Shown piece by piece: positions 30,257-38,526 of a DNA stretch of 64,000 nucleotides. Origin of the DNA: Pantoea anthophila (lineage in GTDB: Bacteria > Pseudomonadota > Gammaproteobacteria > Enterobacterales > Enterobacteriaceae); the NCBI RefSeq assembly GCF_006494375.1, contig NZ_VHIZ01000051.1:1-64000 (forward strand), written 5' to 3'. Below the pieces are notes generated by a model. It saw only the letters and a program-made list of their open reading frames with translations, was not told the DNA's origin and made no database searches. The translations under genes and the position numbers were made by a program. The number at the start of each line of letters is the position of its first letter. Positions within the stretch are counted from its first letter, which is position 1.

Positions 30257-31645
30257 CTATTTCACACAGCGTTGCATCTCCGTTTTGAGTAAAAAATAGG
30301 AGGGGTGTTTTTTAATTTCGGAAGACTCGCCTTTCTGGTTAAACAGCGCCTTCAGCAGCTCAAAGGCGCCAGTGGACAGTGAGGCCGCACTGGGTGCGGC
30401 CAGAAAACCTATCAGAGACGGCGCTATATTTATAAACACCTCTTTTTTACTTTTTCGCTTATATTCATGTATTTTACCTTCGATATCAGTAAGTCCTTCA
30501 TCACGTATACGCTCAATAAAACGCCGGTTGATGAGCTGTCTTGCATAGTCATTATCCTCCGCCTCCATTGCATAGGCGGCGTCGCGAAGAACCGTTCTGA
30601 AGGAACCAAAGCTGTCGGCATATTCGGTCCGGATGCGGAACAGCTCTGCCGGAGACAGCCCTTCAAGAAAGGGAACATCTATGCTGAGAGCGGTACGCTG
30701 AACCTCGTTCTGAAGATCGATATGCCGCAGGACCTCCCCCTGAAAAGGACAATCTGCCCCCAGCGAAGCGCGCATCTCCGTGGCCTGATCCAGCGTGGTT
30801 AACAGATCAAGATAGTGTTTCATGATGGTGCTGTTTCTGGCCCCCTGCACCCAGCTCAGATAACTCTGGCGGTTCTGGTGGGGGACAGAGGTCAGGCGTA
30901 ATCTGACCAGTCCATCTTCGCGGACGATAGTTTTTATGATGTCCAGATAACGATAGCCGTTGACGTAGCTGCTGGTACAGTTGCGGATTTCCATCATGAT
31001 CTCAGTGGCCAGTTCACCGTCGTCAAGTACCCTTATTTTATTTCCCGCAGCCATTCCTGATATATTTCTGACGGTAAGTCCGGAGCGATAAAGCGCGGCG
31101 ACGCCTTCAGGCAGAAACTGATCTGTATATTTTTCAGCGCTATTATCCTGGGACAGAAATTTTCGACTCTCTGCGTTTTTATATTCCGCACTTTTTCTGA
31201 TAAAACAAATGAACTCGCCGCGAATAAGCTCGAAGTTTTTCTTGATAAACCTGACGAATATGGCCAGTTGTTGTTTTATTTCAGCCAGCCTGTCTTTTTT
31301 CACAATGGTTAATTTTGTCCTGCTATCATTAAGGGGACTCTGACTCAGCTCCTGATAGAAAGAATAAATTCTGTCGTCGAGAATAACCCGGTCCATGGAA
31401 AAAAGTCCGCTTTTATAGTTTTCCATGTTGTTATTACCGGCCATATAAACGTTGAGCCTTGAAGGAAAAACCGCCTCGTGCGCGCAGGCACACAGCGCAT
31501 CAATTTTCTGCTGATACCGCGTCAGTTCACCGAAAAATTCATCCTCATTAACGGTGGCGTAAGCGTCGTTAAGCAGGCTGTCCACCCAGAACAGCGTATC
31601 GGTCAGAGCAGGAAGGTTGTTATACATTTTTTTCGCATCGCGCAT
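30257..31645 (-). CDS. Unknown 462-residue protein downstream of RES-domain gene
   Basis: I do not recognise this protein. It is largely helical and charged (FGELTRYQQKIDALCACAHEA, EIKQQLAIFVRFIKKNFELIRG), with a hydrophobic stretch near the end (VFINIAPSLIGFLAAPSAASLSTGAFELLKALF, about 410-440) that could be a membrane helix or buried core. It lies 122 bp downstream of, and in the same direction as, the HEPN/RES-domain gene, so they may be a two-gene unit. It is too large for a classical antitoxin. It could be an effector partner, a regulator or simply a neighbour. The start may be ATG 31645 or the ATG six codons later. Confidence 0.65.
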   Translation of the reverse strand: MRDAKKMYNNLPALTDTLFWVDSLLNDAYATVNEDEFFGELTRYQQKIDALCACAHEAVFPSRLNVYMAGNNNMENYKSGLFSMDRVILDDRIYSFYQELSQSPLNDSRTKLTIVKKDRLAEIKQQLAIFVRFIKKNFELIRGEFICFIRKSAEYKNAESRKFLSQDNSAEKYTDQFLPEGVAALYRSGLTVRNISGMAAGNKIRVLDDGELATEIMMEIRNCTSSYVNGYRYLDIIKTIVREDGLVRLRLTSVPHQNRQSYLSWVQGARNSTIMKHYLDLLTTLDQATEMRASLGADCPFQGEVLRHIDLQNEVQRTALSIDVPFLEGLSPAELFRIRTEYADSFGSFRTVLRDAAYAMEAEDNDYARQLINRRFIERIRDEGLTDIEGKIHEYKRKSKKEVFINIAPSLIGFLAAPSAASLSTGAFELLKALFNQKGESSEIKKHPSYFLLKTEMQRCVK

Positions 31646-31767
31646 GTCATCAGGTCAGGTGATTTTTTCACCTCTGGTTGCGTGTTTCAATATTCTCTTT
31701 GGTCTGCAGCAGCAACTCTGCAAGCACCGGGTATTCATCCCAGAGTGCCTGGTTAGCTGAAAGATGT

Positions 31768-33102
31768 TCAGTTTCGCGTGAAGGGCGGTTTTTCATTCCT
31801 CAGTTCAACGCCTTCAGCATCGGTTTTGAACCGGACGGCCCGGATTGTGTGTATTTCCAGTGAGGCTACGTCAAGTTCCAGCGTTGATTTAACTGTCCGT
31901 GAACTGTGGCGGGCTGGCGTCGTAGTTTCATCGCTGCCTACCCCTTGCAGATAGATTGACGGGCTGATGCCCCATAAATCATCTTCAATGTTTTCATACA
32001 GGCTAACACCGTACTTCATGGCATTATTTTGGGAATTCCTAACCCGGGAGGACTTACTGAAAAGCACTATATTGTAGTCTTTTTCCTCTTTCACCTCCGG
32101 GTTCTCGCTCTGTGTAGAGTGAAACATAATACCGTCCAGGTTCAGGTTCTCTGACAGACTAAGGTATTCTGACACCGCCTGAGTGATCAGGTATTCACTC
32201 TCTTTACTTTTACCGAAAACGGGAATGGTCAGTTTTCGCGACAGGGTTTTCAGAAACGAGATGATCTCAGTTTGCTCCCTGAAATCGGGGTCAAATAAGC
32301 TGCCATTGCTGCTTATCAGGTGCTCCAGTCCAGACAGATCGAGCAGGTTCAGAGTGCGCAGCGGCCTGAAAGGCGCAACCACTACCAGACTGCCCACAGC
32401 GGGCCGCACTTCTGCTATGGCCGTTTCCGCGCTTGCTGCCCCGTAGAAAACCGGTACGCCGTAGGCATTCATTCTGCCCGAAGTCGCCAGCTCTGATGGA
32501 GGGGGACCAAAATTGCGTTCAGGGTGTGATAATGCAGCTTCAATATCGCCATAATCCTCAAAAACCCGGGCGCGGTACATAATGCAGCCTCCATCAATTT
32601 GACGGATAGTCGCGCCTGTTTCTAGCCGCATCTTTTCGATACCAGCAAACATTTTATCCAGAAACTCACGAAGCTCATTATTAAAGAAACGTGTCTTTGT
32701 TCTTAAGGATTTCTTGAGCTTATTCCATGTATAGTCATATTCGCCGACCTCGAAGACCGTTCTCTCATACAGATAGTCATCTCCATATATCGTGTAGTCA
32801 TAATCATTATGCTCCTCACAAAGGATTTCCATAATGTCGTTATAAACCTCTTCTTCTACGCCAAGTTCTGTTGCAATAATATCCTCTGCCGGACTTCCAC
32901 CCCGGAAATAATCGTCAATATGCGATGAATAATAATTTTCAAACACCTCATGCATCCTGTCGGCGATTTCCTCAAGGCTGACTGTAATGCCGTCCCCGTT
33001 ACAGTAGCTGCAGCTATGGTTATCATTACCGGTCGTTTTAATCATATTGCTGATATAAGAGTCTTCAACGCAGTCGGAACAGATGCACTTTTCGTCGTCC
33101 AT
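31768..33102 (-). CDS. HEPN/RES-N1 and RES-domain protein, candidate NAD-degrading toxin or defence effector
   Basis: A 444-residue protein. The start MDDEKCICSDCVEDSYISNMIK followed by HSCSYCNGDG forms two CxxC pairs, the zinc-ribbon start of the HEPN/RES N-terminal domain 1 family. A helical domain runs to about 180. The RES domain follows: YRARVFEDYGDIEA, FGPPPSELATSGRMNAYGVPVFYGAASAETAIAEVRP, and EYLITQAVSEYLS. The R...Y/F...E...S RES residues appear present. Characterised RES toxins degrade NAD+ and are paired with Xre-type antitoxins; none is seen here. I chose ATG 33102 because the family begins there; GTG 33171 is an alternative. It is divergent from the integrase. Confidence 0.82.
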   Translation of the reverse strand: MDDEKCICSDCVEDSYISNMIKTTGNDNHSCSYCNGDGITVSLEEIADRMHEVFENYYSSHIDDYFRGGSPAEDIIATELGVEEEVYNDIMEILCEEHNDYDYTIYGDDYLYERTVFEVGEYDYTWNKLKKSLRTKTRFFNNELREFLDKMFAGIEKMRLETGATIRQIDGGCIMYRARVFEDYGDIEAALSHPERNFGPPPSELATSGRMNAYGVPVFYGAASAETAIAEVRPAVGSLVVVAPFRPLRTLNLLDLSGLEHLISSNGSLFDPDFREQTEIISFLKTLSRKLTIPVFGKSKESEYLITQAVSEYLSLSENLNLDGIMFHSTQSENPEVKEEKDYNIVLFSKSSRVRNSQNNAMKYGVSLYENIEDDLWGISPSIYLQGVGSDETTTPARHSSRTVKSTLELDVASLEIHTIRAVRFKTDAEGVELRNEKPPFTRN

Positions 33103-33472
33103 AATTTTTATCGTCTGTGAGTTGGCGGAGTTGTCACAGCTACAGTTTACCGCCTGGCACCGCTGCCGCACCTGCTTTTCTTATATTTCACCAATACCAG
33201 GTATCCAGCGTAGAGTGCCTGGTACGATCCCGCCGGCGCCTTTTTTTCGCATTTCCATTATCTGCCAGACACTTACCTGTTTTACGCTTCCGAGAGGCGC
33301 CTGGAACCGCGCCTTTTTATTTCCGGCCGCCCAGGTTATTCTCCCCATACGGGAGAAAAGCCGAAAAACAGATCCAGACCGGATCCTTTCCGGATCGATT
33401 TATTCCGGTCGAAAACGCTTTACAGATAAGGGAAAATGCGTTCCACGTTTGCAGACAGCGGAGAATGAAAAT

Positions 33473-34342
33473 TTGAGTACTTTACCCCGGGAAGTCGTGC
33501 AGATTTCACGTAGCGACGCCACCGGTCACATTTCAGCCGATCCGGCCGCGGCGCGCTACTTTGACTACGGAAGCGCCGTGGCCCTGCGTAACCTGGCCGC
33601 CGCCTATGGCACCGACATGCCCCGCTACCTGCTCGCCCCCGAGGTGGCCGTGCTGCTGTCCAAGGTGGCCGACCTGAAGAAGCGCCTGTTCATCGATACC
33701 CTGTGGAACACCGGCGGCCGGCTGAATGAAATTCTGCCGCTGACGAAAGAAGACTTTGCGCTGGACGATCCGCTTTCCGGCGCTCCGCTCGCTTCCCCGT
33801 TCGTGGTGCTTCGCACCCTCAAGCAGCGCCGGCTGGAAGAGGCGGCGCGCAGCCGCAGCCGCCGGCGCGGGCGCCCGACAAAGGAAGAGCAGCAGGCGGA
33901 GCGGGAAACGGAGGCGGAAATTCGCGACAACCCCCCGCGGGCGGTACCGCTCACCGATCCGGGGTTCGTCCAGAGGCTGAGGGAGTGGTTTGCGACCGCG
34001 CAGCCAGCCGCGGGCAGCCGGCTGTGGGACATAAAGAGCGAGGACACGGCGCGCAGCTGGATAAGCCAGGCGGTTGCGGCGGCGGCGCGTGACGGTGTGA
34101 CGTTTTCCATCCGGCCGGTGACGCCCAAGACGTTCCGGGACTCGTTTGCGATGCACCTGGTGCAGCACCAGGTGCCGCAGAAGGTTATTCAGACCCTGAT
34201 GGGCCACAAGGACGCGAAGTCCACCGAGTGGTATACCCGGGTGTTTGCGCTGGACGTCACCCGCCAGCTCGGGGTGCGGTTCTCCATGGATCCGCAGGAA
34301 GCCAGCCGGCTGCTCCTGCCCGGCGCCTCAGCAGAAAGGTAG
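33473..34342 (+). CDS. Tyrosine recombinase, ResD/RepFIB-integrase type
   Basis: A 289-residue integrase. The first catalytic Arg is in LWNTGGRLNEILPLT. The C-terminal box is PKTFRDSFAMHLVQHQVPQKVIQTLMGHKDAKSTEWYTRVF, with Arg, the GHKD histidine and the tyrosine nucleophile. The usual HxxR histidine is Lys here (KTFR), while a relative at 58.2 kb has HTFR. An Arg-rich linker SRSRRRGRPTKEEQQ sits mid-protein. The start is TTG 33473 with GGAG nine bases upstream, giving the family N-terminus (SDATGHISADPAAARYFDYGSAVAL); longer in-frame extensions look non-coding. Such recombinases sit near RepFIB origins and resolve multimers. GC content is higher than its neighbours. Confidence 0.83.
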   Translation: MSTLPREVVQISRSDATGHISADPAAARYFDYGSAVALRNLAAAYGTDMPRYLLAPEVAVLLSKVADLKKRLFIDTLWNTGGRLNEILPLTKEDFALDDPLSGAPLASPFVVLRTLKQRRLEEAARSRSRRRGRPTKEEQQAERETEAEIRDNPPRAVPLTDPGFVQRLREWFATAQPAAGSRLWDIKSEDTARSWISQAVAAAARDGVTFSIRPVTPKTFRDSFAMHLVQHQVPQKVIQTLMGHKDAKSTEWYTRVFALDVTRQLGVRFSMDPQEASRLLLPGASAER

Positions 34343-34504
34343 AGTTGTGAAATCAGCGGCTCAGGAAAATTGTGCTTCGCAGCCGTGCCCTAAGAAAAAG
34401 TAAAAAAAAACTTTACCTGTGGAAAAGATACTTTCTGCAAAATATGTATTCGGCATGGGGCTGCAAAGGGCAGCTCTGGCCTCAAACCTTTAAGGAAATA
34501 CATA

Positions 34505-34723
34505 ATGTCCCGATCTGAACTTAAACAGGCTATTTTGTCGCGCTGCCGCGAGGTGCTGGCCACGCGCGAGCGGAACAAAGTCTGTTCCATCTGCTGGTTT
34601 CCGGAAGAGTGGCCCTGTGAGGACGTCTGGCTCGCGCTGCAGGAGATGCGGCAGGCTGGCATTATTTCCTGTACCCGCGGGAGCAGTACGATGGAAGATG
34701 GCTTTCTGCTGAACATTCGCTAA
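34505..34723 (+). CDS. Small hypothetical protein, 72 residues
   Basis: A compact frame starting at ATG 34505 with AAGGA about seven bases upstream. The protein has a plausible helix-rich fold (SELKQAILSRCREVLATRERNKVCSICWF, then CEDVWLALQEMRQAGIISCTRGSSTMEDGFLL), reminiscent of a winged-helix module. I do not recognise it. The good ribosome site and balanced composition make it likely real. Confidence 0.55.
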   Translation: MSRSELKQAILSRCREVLATRERNKVCSICWFPEEWPCEDVWLALQEMRQAGIISCTRGSSTMEDGFLLNIR

Positions 34724-34847
34724 AGATTAATCGTCCGGTATCAGCGATGCTGTTGCCCGGGCGCGTTAGTACGGTAACAGCATGCAAAAGGATGTGTGCG
34801 ATCGTACATACAAGCTGCTGATCAGAAGAAAAAAATTCTCCCATTAA

Positions 34848-34890
34848 CTATAGCAGACAAAATGTCCTTAGGACATTTTGTCTGCTATAG
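34848..34890. promoter_or_regulatory. Long perfect palindrome 1 upstream of the AbiE-PP2C operon
   Basis: Two perfect 21-bp arms around a single central base, with core GTCCTTAGGAC. It lies immediately upstream of a good promoter for the abiEi-like gene. The core is nearly identical to that of palindrome 2 although the outer arms differ. AbiEi-type antitoxins autoregulate by binding inverted repeats, so this is a probable operator. It could also form a cruciform or hairpin. Confidence 0.75.
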
Positions 34891-34897
34891 CTACATG

Positions 34898-34928
34898 TTG
34901 TCAAGTATAAAATAAAATTGCATATAAT
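34898..34928 (+). promoter_or_regulatory. Promoter of the AbiE-PP2C operon
   Basis: TTGTCA (34898-34903) and TATAAT (34923-34928) with a 19-bp spacer lie between the two palindromes. The -10 is a perfect consensus; spacing is slightly long. The start of transcription would fall about 45 bp before palindrome 2. Confidence 0.55.
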
Positions 34929-34980
34929 TCAGCATCTCACGTTCTTCACACAGGGCAGTTAAACTTGACATATGACGTCA

Positions 34981-35015
34981 CACAGCGTATAAGTCCTAAG
35001 GACTTATACGCTGTG
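34981..35015. promoter_or_regulatory. Long perfect palindrome 2 overlapping the leader of the AbiEi gene
   Basis: Two perfect 17-bp arms around one central base, core GTCCTAAGGAC, with a partly matching outer extension (GTCA/TGAC). It ends ten bases before ATG 35025, so in RNA it would form a strong hairpin next to the ribosome-binding region. Both transcriptional and translational control are possible. Confidence 0.75.
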
Positions 35016-35024
35016 CGGTGTGAC

Positions 35025-35918
35025 ATGAATAAAACAATTTCTCTTCGTGAAGCCGTACGGCTTACGATCCTTAATCAGCACCCCAAACCGGTTATCGCAC
35101 TTCACGAATTTAACGAATATATATTTGGGTTATACCGCGATAAACGCTTTGACGGGGCGCCGGTGGGAAAAATACAGAATGCGGAACCTGAAGGCCGTAT
35201 CCTGACAGAAACGTTCAGTGACATGCTTCATCAGGGCATCCTGTCACCCGCGATCGACGGCTACGTCTGGCAGATAAGCAACCGGGACGCGTCTACCGCG
35301 CAGCAGCAGGTCTGTGATATTACGCCCTGGTGCCACCTTTCCTGCCTGTCGGCAATGGAATGGCACGGGCTGACTGACCGGATCCCTCATGTGCTTCATG
35401 TGACGCAGCCACCGCTTGCTGCCTCAAGGAAATTGCATCAGGAGTATCTCCGGTCACGGTTTCCCGACCTGAAAAACGCAGCGCCCATGCTCCCGCGGAA
35501 AATTGAGCTCGCCGGTAAAATTGACGGCAAGGAGCTTATCCTGCATACCACCTCGAAATACCGTCCGCGGCCTGAGCTTCACGGTTCTGGCGGCGTCAGG
35601 GTAACCAGCCTCGGCGAAACCTTTCTTGATATGCTCCGTGAGCCGGCCCTCTGCGGCGGCTATTCTCACGTTGAAGACGTGTTCCGGGAAAGAGCCGCTG
35701 AGTATCTGCCGGTTATCGTGAAAGCCGTCGACAGGGACGGAACGGGTATCGATAAGGCGCGCGCCGGCTACATGCTAGAAGAAGTCTGCGGGCTCTCACA
35801 CCGCACGATTGAAAAATGGAAGGAAACCGTACAGCGGGGCGGCAGCCGGAAGCTGATTTCTGCTAACCCTTACAAAAATGTGTTCTCCGAAGTATGGTGT
35901 ATATCCATTAATAACTGA
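35025..35918 (+). CDS. abiEi: AbiEi-like type IV antitoxin/regulator
   Basis: A 297-residue protein at the antitoxin position of an AbiE-type pair. An N-terminal winged-helix-like segment (about 1-75) precedes CHLSCLSAMEWHGLTDRIPHVLHVTQPP, a segment typical of AbiEi-family proteins. GGVRVTSLGETFLDMLREPALCGGYSHVEDVFRERA also matches the family. ATG 35025 is preferred to the in-frame TTG 34965, because the longer form would translate through palindrome 2. It is 18 bp upstream of the AbiEii-like gene. In known AbiE systems this protein represses its own promoter and blocks toxicity. Here the partner set is extended by a phosphatase. Confidence 0.82.
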   Translation: MNKTISLREAVRLTILNQHPKPVIALHEFNEYIFGLYRDKRFDGAPVGKIQNAEPEGRILTETFSDMLHQGILSPAIDGYVWQISNRDASTAQQQVCDITPWCHLSCLSAMEWHGLTDRIPHVLHVTQPPLAASRKLHQEYLRSRFPDLKNAAPMLPRKIELAGKIDGKELILHTTSKYRPRPELHGSGGVRVTSLGETFLDMLREPALCGGYSHVEDVFRERAAEYLPVIVKAVDRDGTGIDKARAGYMLEEVCGLSHRTIEKWKETVQRGGSRKLISANPYKNVFSEVWCISINN

Positions 35919-35936
35919 GCAGGGAGCCATGAATCT

Positions 35937-36824
35937 GTGGAATACGCTATTGAAGAATGGATCGCTGAGGCGCCAGCTGACCGGGTAGTCTTTCGTCAGG
36001 CCGTTCATATTGTTCTGCAGGCCATTGCAGAAAGCGAGTACCTGAAGCCGCGGATGATTATGAAGGGCGGGATCCTGCTGGGTTTGCGCTATCGCAGTAC
36101 ACGCTTCACCGAAGACATTGATTTTTCCACCAGCATGCGTCTGGCCGATATAGACAAAGAAACATTCAGGCAAGAGCTGAACGAGGCGCTGCAGGTAACG
36201 TCGGCAGAGCTTCCCTATCAGGTCACCTGTGCGGTGCAGGGCCTCAGCATCCAGCCCCGTGACGATGAGAATGCCACCTTTCCTTCCTTTAATCTCAAAA
36301 TCGGCTATGCCAGAAACGGTAACGCCGGCGAAATGCGCCGCCTGCGCGCCGGTCAGTCTCCTCATACCGTGAAGATAGACTACAGCCTGAACGAGCAAAG
36401 CCTGGCAGTGGATCACGTCACGCTCGCCGATGATAACGACATCCAGGCTTACAGCTTCACCGATCTTGTCGCTGAGAAAATCCGCTCGGTAATGCAGCAG
36501 GTTGTCCGGGATCGCTCACGGCGGCAGGATATTTACGATCTTAATCTGCTCCTGGCAGGGACCGAGCTGGACGATCGGGATCGCTTTCTCATCCTGACCA
36601 GCCTGCTGAGAAAGTCCGCAGGCCGGCTGGAGCCAGGGTTTGTGCATCCCGGGACGCTTGAGCGCGAAGACATCCGGGCGCGCTCCTTTCAGGAATATGA
36701 CCTGCTGAAAAGCGAAGTGGCCGGCGACCTGCCAGAGTTCAGTGAGGCGTACGATGCAATAGTCGCCTTTTATCGCGCCCTGCCCTGGGATACGGTAACG
36801 GAGTGGCAGCATGCTGATCCCTGA
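35937..36824 (+). CDS. abiEii: AbiEii-family nucleotidyltransferase toxin
   Basis: A 295-residue nucleotidyltransferase of the AbiEii/DUF1814 family. The GG motif (Gly44-Gly45 in MKGGILLGLRYRST) and the metal-binding TEDIDFS (Asp60, Asp62) are intact, and the third motif is likely in HTVKIDYSL. The conserved lysine region FTDLVAEKIRSVMQQ and QDIYDLNLLL are also present. AbiEii-type enzymes modify tRNA or other RNAs with nucleotides and arrest growth in phage infection. The start is GTG 35937 with GGGAG upstream; the ATG at 35929 is in another frame. The end overlaps the PP2C gene by 14 bases. Confidence 0.85.
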   Translation: MEYAIEEWIAEAPADRVVFRQAVHIVLQAIAESEYLKPRMIMKGGILLGLRYRSTRFTEDIDFSTSMRLADIDKETFRQELNEALQVTSAELPYQVTCAVQGLSIQPRDDENATFPSFNLKIGYARNGNAGEMRRLRAGQSPHTVKIDYSLNEQSLAVDHVTLADDNDIQAYSFTDLVAEKIRSVMQQVVRDRSRRQDIYDLNLLLAGTELDDRDRFLILTSLLRKSAGRLEPGFVHPGTLEREDIRARSFQEYDLLKSEVAGDLPEFSEAYDAIVAFYRALPWDTVTEWQHADP

Positions 36825-37503
36825 ACATCACGTTAGCTGGCAGGGCGACCGCGCAGAGCAGCTTGACCGTTTTCAGGTAGTGGAAACCGGCAAATGCACG
36901 CTGCTGATGATGGCGGATGGCTTTTCAGACTGTGATGCCAGCCCACACTACGTTGACTGGCTGGTTGGGGAGCTGGAGAAGCTAAATGTATCCGGCCAGG
37001 GTGCCGGCGCGGTCTGCCTTGAAATCGGCGCGCTCCTGCGCGCGAAGAGTGATTTTCCGGGCAAGGCCAGCGTCGCGTTTGTGGTTTCAGACGATTGGGA
37101 ATACCGCTACGCCACACTCGGTGACACGCGTATTTACTGGCCCAGTGGCAGGGAAAGAACGCGCGATGATTCTCTGGCAGAACGCTGCGTCATGCAAGGA
37201 TTATGTCCGCCTGACAGTCTGCGACACCATCCTTTGCGCAATACGCTTACAGCGTATGCAGGCGGCATAAAGAAAATGCCCGTATCAGTCACCTGGCATA
37301 CCAGACCACATCAGCAGGCAGAGCGCCTGCTTGTCTGCACCGATGGTTTCTGGAGCCGGGTCTGCGATGACGATATTTATGCCATCTCTTCCGGTAGCGC
37401 GTTCCTGGCCCTGATTAAGAAGATGCAGGTAACGGAGGAAAGCGGTAAAGCAGATAACCTTACGGCTGCCCTGCTATGTTATGCAGAACGCAGTGGCAGT
37501 TAA
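36811..37503 (+). CDS. PP2C-like serine/threonine phosphatase coupled to the AbiE genes
   Basis: A 230-residue protein with the ordered metal motifs of PP2C/SpoIIE phosphatases: ADGFSDCD (Asp36-Gly37), ASVAFVV, LGDTRIYW (Asp105), VCTDGFW (Asp178-Gly179) and KADNLTAALL (Asp215-Asn216). It is intact in length and has no membrane segment. ATG 36811 lies inside the end of the abiEii-like gene with GGAG upstream, so the two are translationally coupled. This implies a functional link, such as dephosphorylating the toxin, the antitoxin or a host factor. No kinase is encoded nearby. Confidence 0.85.
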   Translation: MLIPEHHVSWQGDRAEQLDRFQVVETGKCTLLMMADGFSDCDASPHYVDWLVGELEKLNVSGQGAGAVCLEIGALLRAKSDFPGKASVAFVVSDDWEYRYATLGDTRIYWPSGRERTRDDSLAERCVMQGLCPPDSLRHHPLRNTLTAYAGGIKKMPVSVTWHTRPHQQAERLLVCTDGFWSRVCDDDIYAISSGSAFLALIKKMQVTEESGKADNLTAALLCYAERSGS

Positions 37504-37716
37504 CCTTCTCCTGGATAAAACCGCGCGCGCGTTAACCACTGCAGAGAGAAGTCTCCCGAACAACAAAGTCACGGACGCCGTGATCCGTTCACACTCTCAA
37601 AATAAAGCCCGAGCTGGTCAGGTCGCCTGAGCGGTCACACTGCAGTCTGTCTGAACCAGACGCGAAAGCCTGCATTGACTCACTACAGTGGATATCTGAC
37701 GGCGAAGAGAGACCAA
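37504..37716. other. Short gap after the AbiE-PP2C operon
   Basis: About 210 bp with no gene and no clear T-run hairpin. Confidence 0.35.
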
Positions 37717-38037
37717 TTATGAGCTGGACAGCCAAATACAGATAGCTAATTCGAGTATAACGTTCTGTTCCCTGACGCGTGCCCTCAGTGTTGCAGAAAA
37801 TGCTGAACAGAAAACTGATGACGCCGGCAGGGCATGCGTGTTAACCCCGGGAGCCAGTAAGCTGAATTGTATAGCCCCGTTCGCAATAGCCATGCGCCGC
37901 AGAGCCACCGCGGTCGCAAAATCCACACCCGAGGCGAAGGCGATCGCGGTGACGCATTCTGGTGAATTCTGCAGAGGTTTTCTCTCCACTTTGCATTTTG
38001 AACGCTCCCTTTCGGCAGGTCTCTGCTTCTCAGACAC
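37717..38037 (-). pseudogene. Remnant of a ResD-type integrase N-terminus
   Basis: The minus-strand frame contains [29 protein letters not shown], which aligns with FDYGSAVALRNLAAAYGTDMPRYLLAPEV of the integrase at 33473. The rest is degenerate and the catalytic half is missing. It appears to be a decayed third copy of the RepFIB-associated recombinase. Confidence 0.6.
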
Positions 38038-38193
38038 TTTCTGTCTTTACCTGTCACAGCCCAATTTTTCTGTTTCCTGCCCTCCAGTCTGCATGACTCC
38101 ATGGAAACCTTTTTTGCGAAGTCAGAATCTGTGTATCGTTTAGTCACTCACAGGCCCTACCCTGCACTAGCGTTATGCATTTGTATATTCAAA

Positions 38194-38203
38194 TGTATAT
38201 ACA
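38194..38203. promoter_or_regulatory. Isolated TGTATATACA site
   Basis: One exact copy of the decamer that is clustered around parA at 61 kb, within an AT-rich inverted-repeat context (38178-38206). It lies about 1 kb from the rep gene, far from the par locus. It may be a secondary binding site for the partition proteins. Confidence 0.45.
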
Positions 38204-38293
38204 TAATCATTTAACATCTGCTGGCTGTGACTATCACCAGAGCAGAGATATAGCGCTCCTGAAAAGCCAGAGGTACATTGGCAGGGGCTGAAC

Positions 38294-38430
38294 ATGAATG
38301 GCCAGGAAATCAGCCGCAAGATGATCAAATATGAGCTCATGCTTTTGCTTAAAAACAGGTTAATCGAACAGAGGAAGCTGAACCGGCGCTCATTTTTGCT
38401 ATCGAACAGCTGATGAAACCGCCAGCTTAA
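38294..38430 (+). pseudogene. Short frame with probable single-base frameshift
   Basis: ATG 38294 opens MNGQEISRKMIKYELMLLLKN and stops at 38413 in frame. If one base were added near 38383 it would continue as EPALIFAIEQLMKPPA to a TAA at 38430, giving a more protein-like 45-residue product. I do not recognise the family. Confidence 0.35.
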
Positions 38431-38526
38431 TATGGTAAGAGGACATCTGAGAACGAAAAGCCGGAAGAGGCAGAGAACGTCATATCAAACGTTATGATCT
38501 GACGGCAGTTTGTTTATCTCTTTTCC

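Noticed and set aside
33083-33472. In-frame upstream extension of the integrase
   Set aside because: The extra 130 codons overlap the divergent RES gene and are not protein-like; TTG 33473 has a ribosome site and matches the family N-terminus.
33533-34207. Long minus-strand open frames opposite the integrase
   Set aside because: They are Arg/Gly/Pro-rich mirror readings of a GC-rich gene with clear recombinase motifs on the plus strand.
38178-38206. CRISPR-like or multi-iteron array at the isolated TGTATATACA site
   Set aside because: Only one exact decamer and one partial copy are present; there is no regular spacer pattern. No CRISPR array is visible anywhere in the window.
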